A stretch of DNA of 64,000 bases from an uncultured bacterium (GTDB lineage Bacteria; Verrucomicrobiota; Lentisphaeria; Victivallales; UBA1829), in NCBI GenBank assembly GCA_949292215.1, contig CASEYW010000031.1:1-64000 (forward strand), given 5' to 3'. Under the pieces are notes generated by a model. The model saw nothing but the letters and a program-made list of their open reading frames with translations. It was not told the DNA's origin and searched no databases. This document shows positions 62,400-64,000 of the stretch, piece after piece; the stretch's first letter is position 1; every line of letters begins with the position of its first letter. The translations under genes and the position numbers were made by a program.

Positions 62400-64000
62400 T
62401 GAGTTTTCTCCTTGTATTTGAAAAGAATTGTTGTTGCTTCCAGATGTTCATTTCGAATTTCAAATTCGGAACCTCCAAGCACACGGAGGCATGCGGAGGA
62501 TTCGGCTGCTTCCCATCCCTCTTTCAGACGAATGCGGGTTGTGACATTGCCCTGCTTCCAGTATCCTGAACCGGGAAGATCAAGAAGCGGATTGAGCAGA
62601 GCAAGTCTCATTTTACCGCGTTCCCGCTGTATCATGACAATGCACGGGGCTGAAACCTTGCGCAATTCTCCGAATGCGACGGCCCCGGATTCAAACAGAG
62701 CATAGCCCGTGAGCCGCTGATCCGGAATATGGACAATGTGGGCGCCGCGGTCGCGCCGTACAATCCGGAACGGCAGTTTTTCCGGAGAGCTCCGCCAGAA
62801 TTCAGCAATCCGCCTGACACGTCCAGCCCGCGATGGAAAGCACACCAGATATTCATATCCGGCATTCTGCGGTGCGGGTCCATGGTTCAGATAAGCCAGT
62901 TCCATTTCGCCCTCGTTGGGTTCAAGTTTCTGATGGAGCGCCGGACTTTTCTGATTCCAGTACGGATGAAATGGCCACGCAGTCTTTCCTCGTTGGAGCG
63001 TAATCTCTCCCTCGCGGAAAGCATAGCCGTTTCCAGCCGAATCGATGAAGAATCCTTTTCCTGCCCGGAATTTCGTTTTATCCAACATTTTCAAAGAATT
63101 CTGAAAGAGAGTCGTTGCCACCGGAGCGGTATCGGAAGAGATGATTCCGCTGCCAAGCATCAGCATCATTCCGTCGAAGGCGAAAACCGATTTACGCGCA
63201 CGGAAACTGGTGTCAATCTGCGACGCCCTGCACCGTTTCGCATATTCCCCAACACCAAGGAACCATACCGGCGGACCGACTCGAAGCGGATCGCCGACTT
63301 CCGGAAGCTCTTCCTGCAATTTCATTGCCCACATTCCAGCTCCGGCCAGAGCAACCGCACCTGCGAATGGCTCTGTCGTGCGAGCCTCCACGTTTTCAAA
63401 ATGCTGACGCAGCGCATCTGCCGGAATGATCCGGGCGGTCGTCCCCGGCCAGAAGTTGTAGTTCCAGCCCTTGTTCAGAATGAAACCGCTTTTTTCCGGA
63501 GTCTCCCCCAGAATCTGCATTTGTCCGAAATTGAGATAACGCCCCATCGTATTCGCACCTTGAAACGCGTAAATCTCATTGGCAAACATCCCGTTGCGCT
63601 GTCCGCGGACAACCGCCATTTCATTGCCCTGTCGGTGAATCATGGAAACTGCATAGTTCAACGCGGCAGTTCCGCTCATGGGGTCCGGAACAATCCCCGC
63701 CGCGCGAAATCGATCTCCCGCCGGAGTTTTCATGCGATAAAAACGTTCAAATGCCAGATAACGTGCAGCACACGCCCGATCCATCTCCGGAAGCGCCTCG
63801 GCAACCAGGGCAAGATTGCCGGCCAGACCGAAGGAAAACTTCGGGCACTCCCTCCAGCGTCCGGAAAACATGTGCGGGATGTACGGGTTGGAATAAAACG
63901 CCATCACCATCACGGATTTTCGTATCAGACGATACATTTCTTCCGGGAAAAACGGAGAATTCCGCAGCAGATGAAGTGTCCGGCAGATCGGCCCGAGAGC
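62396..64000 (-). CDS. PL8-type polysaccharide lyase, 5' end beyond the window
   Basis: The frame stays open from the first Met (63937) to the window edge, so 535 C-terminal residues are seen. P-H-M-F-S-G-R-W-R-E and G-W-N-Y-N-F-W-P-G-T-T-A-R-I match PL8 enzymes just after the toroid, and F-D-G-M-M-L-M-L-G-S-G-I is the conserved central sheet. The C-terminus lacks obvious extra modules. It resembles the neighbouring PL8 gene, and a tandem duplication is likely. The stop overlaps the next ATG. Confidence 0.8.
   Translation of the reverse strand, partial: ALGPICRTLHLLRNSPFFPEEMYRLIRKSVMVMAFYSNPYIPHMFSGRWRECPKFSFGLAGNLALVAEALPEMDRACAARYLAFERFYRMKTPAGDRFRAAGIVPDPMSGTAALNYAVSMIHRQGNEMAVVRGQRNGMFANEIYAFQGANTMGRYLNFGQMQILGETPEKSGFILNKGWNYNFWPGTTARIIPADALRQHFENVEARTTEPFAGAVALAGAGMWAMKLQEELPEVGDPLRVGPPVWFLGVGEYAKRCRASQIDTSFRARKSVFAFDGMMLMLGSGIISSDTAPVATTLFQNSLKMLDKTKFRAGKGFFIDSAGNGYAFREGEITLQRGKTAWPFHPYWNQKSPALHQKLEPNEGEMELAYLNHGPAPQNAGYEYLVCFPSRAGRVRRIAEFWRSSPEKLPFRIVRRDRGAHIVHIPDQRLTGYALFESGAVAFGELRKVSAPCIVMIQRERGKMRLALLNPLLDLPGSGYWKQGNVTTRIRLKEGWEAAESSACLRVLGGSEFEIRNEHLEATTILFKYKEKTQ

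Noticed and set aside
1-64000. CRISPR array or Cas genes
   Set aside because: No regularly spaced direct repeats and no Cas-like proteins were seen; the only tandem DNA repeats are the protein-coding ones near 9.7-10 kb.

Overview
The window looks like a chromosome segment from a host-associated Lentisphaerota-type bacterium (Victivallis-like). This is an inference from content: type II/IV pseudopilin genes beside glycan-degradation genes, many secreted glycosidases, chondroitin-lyase-like (PL8) and alpha-L-fucosidase (GH29) genes, and a Pkn-type kinase with a zinc ribbon. No rRNA or marker gene confirms it.

Bases 1 to about 21,115 are the right-hand part of an integrated mobile element that is visibly AT-richer than the rest. 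Its right end is marked by a large serine integrase (19301-21046, minus strand). The element has cut a pseudopilin gene inside the codons for the conserved N-terminal methylation/hydrophobic helix. Cargo in order: an amidoligase C-terminus with a class II glutamine amidotransferase, a small resolvase, an excisionase-like HTH protein, and a one-directional cassette (3.3-14.2 kb). The cassette holds small membrane proteins around an 826-residue protein that reads as a two-TM CASTOR/POLLUX-like channel with RCK-like domains, a RyR domain and a C-terminal Rossmann-like domain. It continues with an ankyrin protein, a Trp-rich 25-residue-repeat protein, a Cys-rich pentapeptide-like protein, a secreted LprI-like protein and a frameshifted ankyrin gene. 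A replication block follows: ParB/KorB-like DNA-binding protein, small protein, orphan adenine methylase and primase-helicase. The channel-RyR cassette is my best candidate for an undescribed system.

From 21.1 to 39.6 kb lie glycan loci: the truncated pseudopilin, a GH38 mannosidase-like protein, a 2418-codon ORF that is really two secreted glycosidases in tandem, and a sialate O-acetylesterase-like protein. An AraC regulator, a stretch of decayed genes, and a lacI - pseudopilin - glycosidase set follow, the last with a consensus sigma70 promoter.

From 39.7 to 44 kb are a receiver protein, a membrane Ser/Thr kinase and MetY. From 44 to 55.3 kb is a sugar/sugar-acid catabolic region: AraC, ThuA-like, Gfo/Idh/MocA, mutarotase, DUF1116, metallo-beta-lactamase fold, ROK, SDR, IlvD/Edd dehydratase and FAD oxidoreductase. 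A tRNA-Lys(CTT) sits at 55.4 kb. The window ends in a minus-strand operon (two PL8 lyases, two GH29 fucosidases, a discoidin-domain protein) aimed at fucosylated and glycosaminoglycan host glycans. The last gene runs off the right edge.
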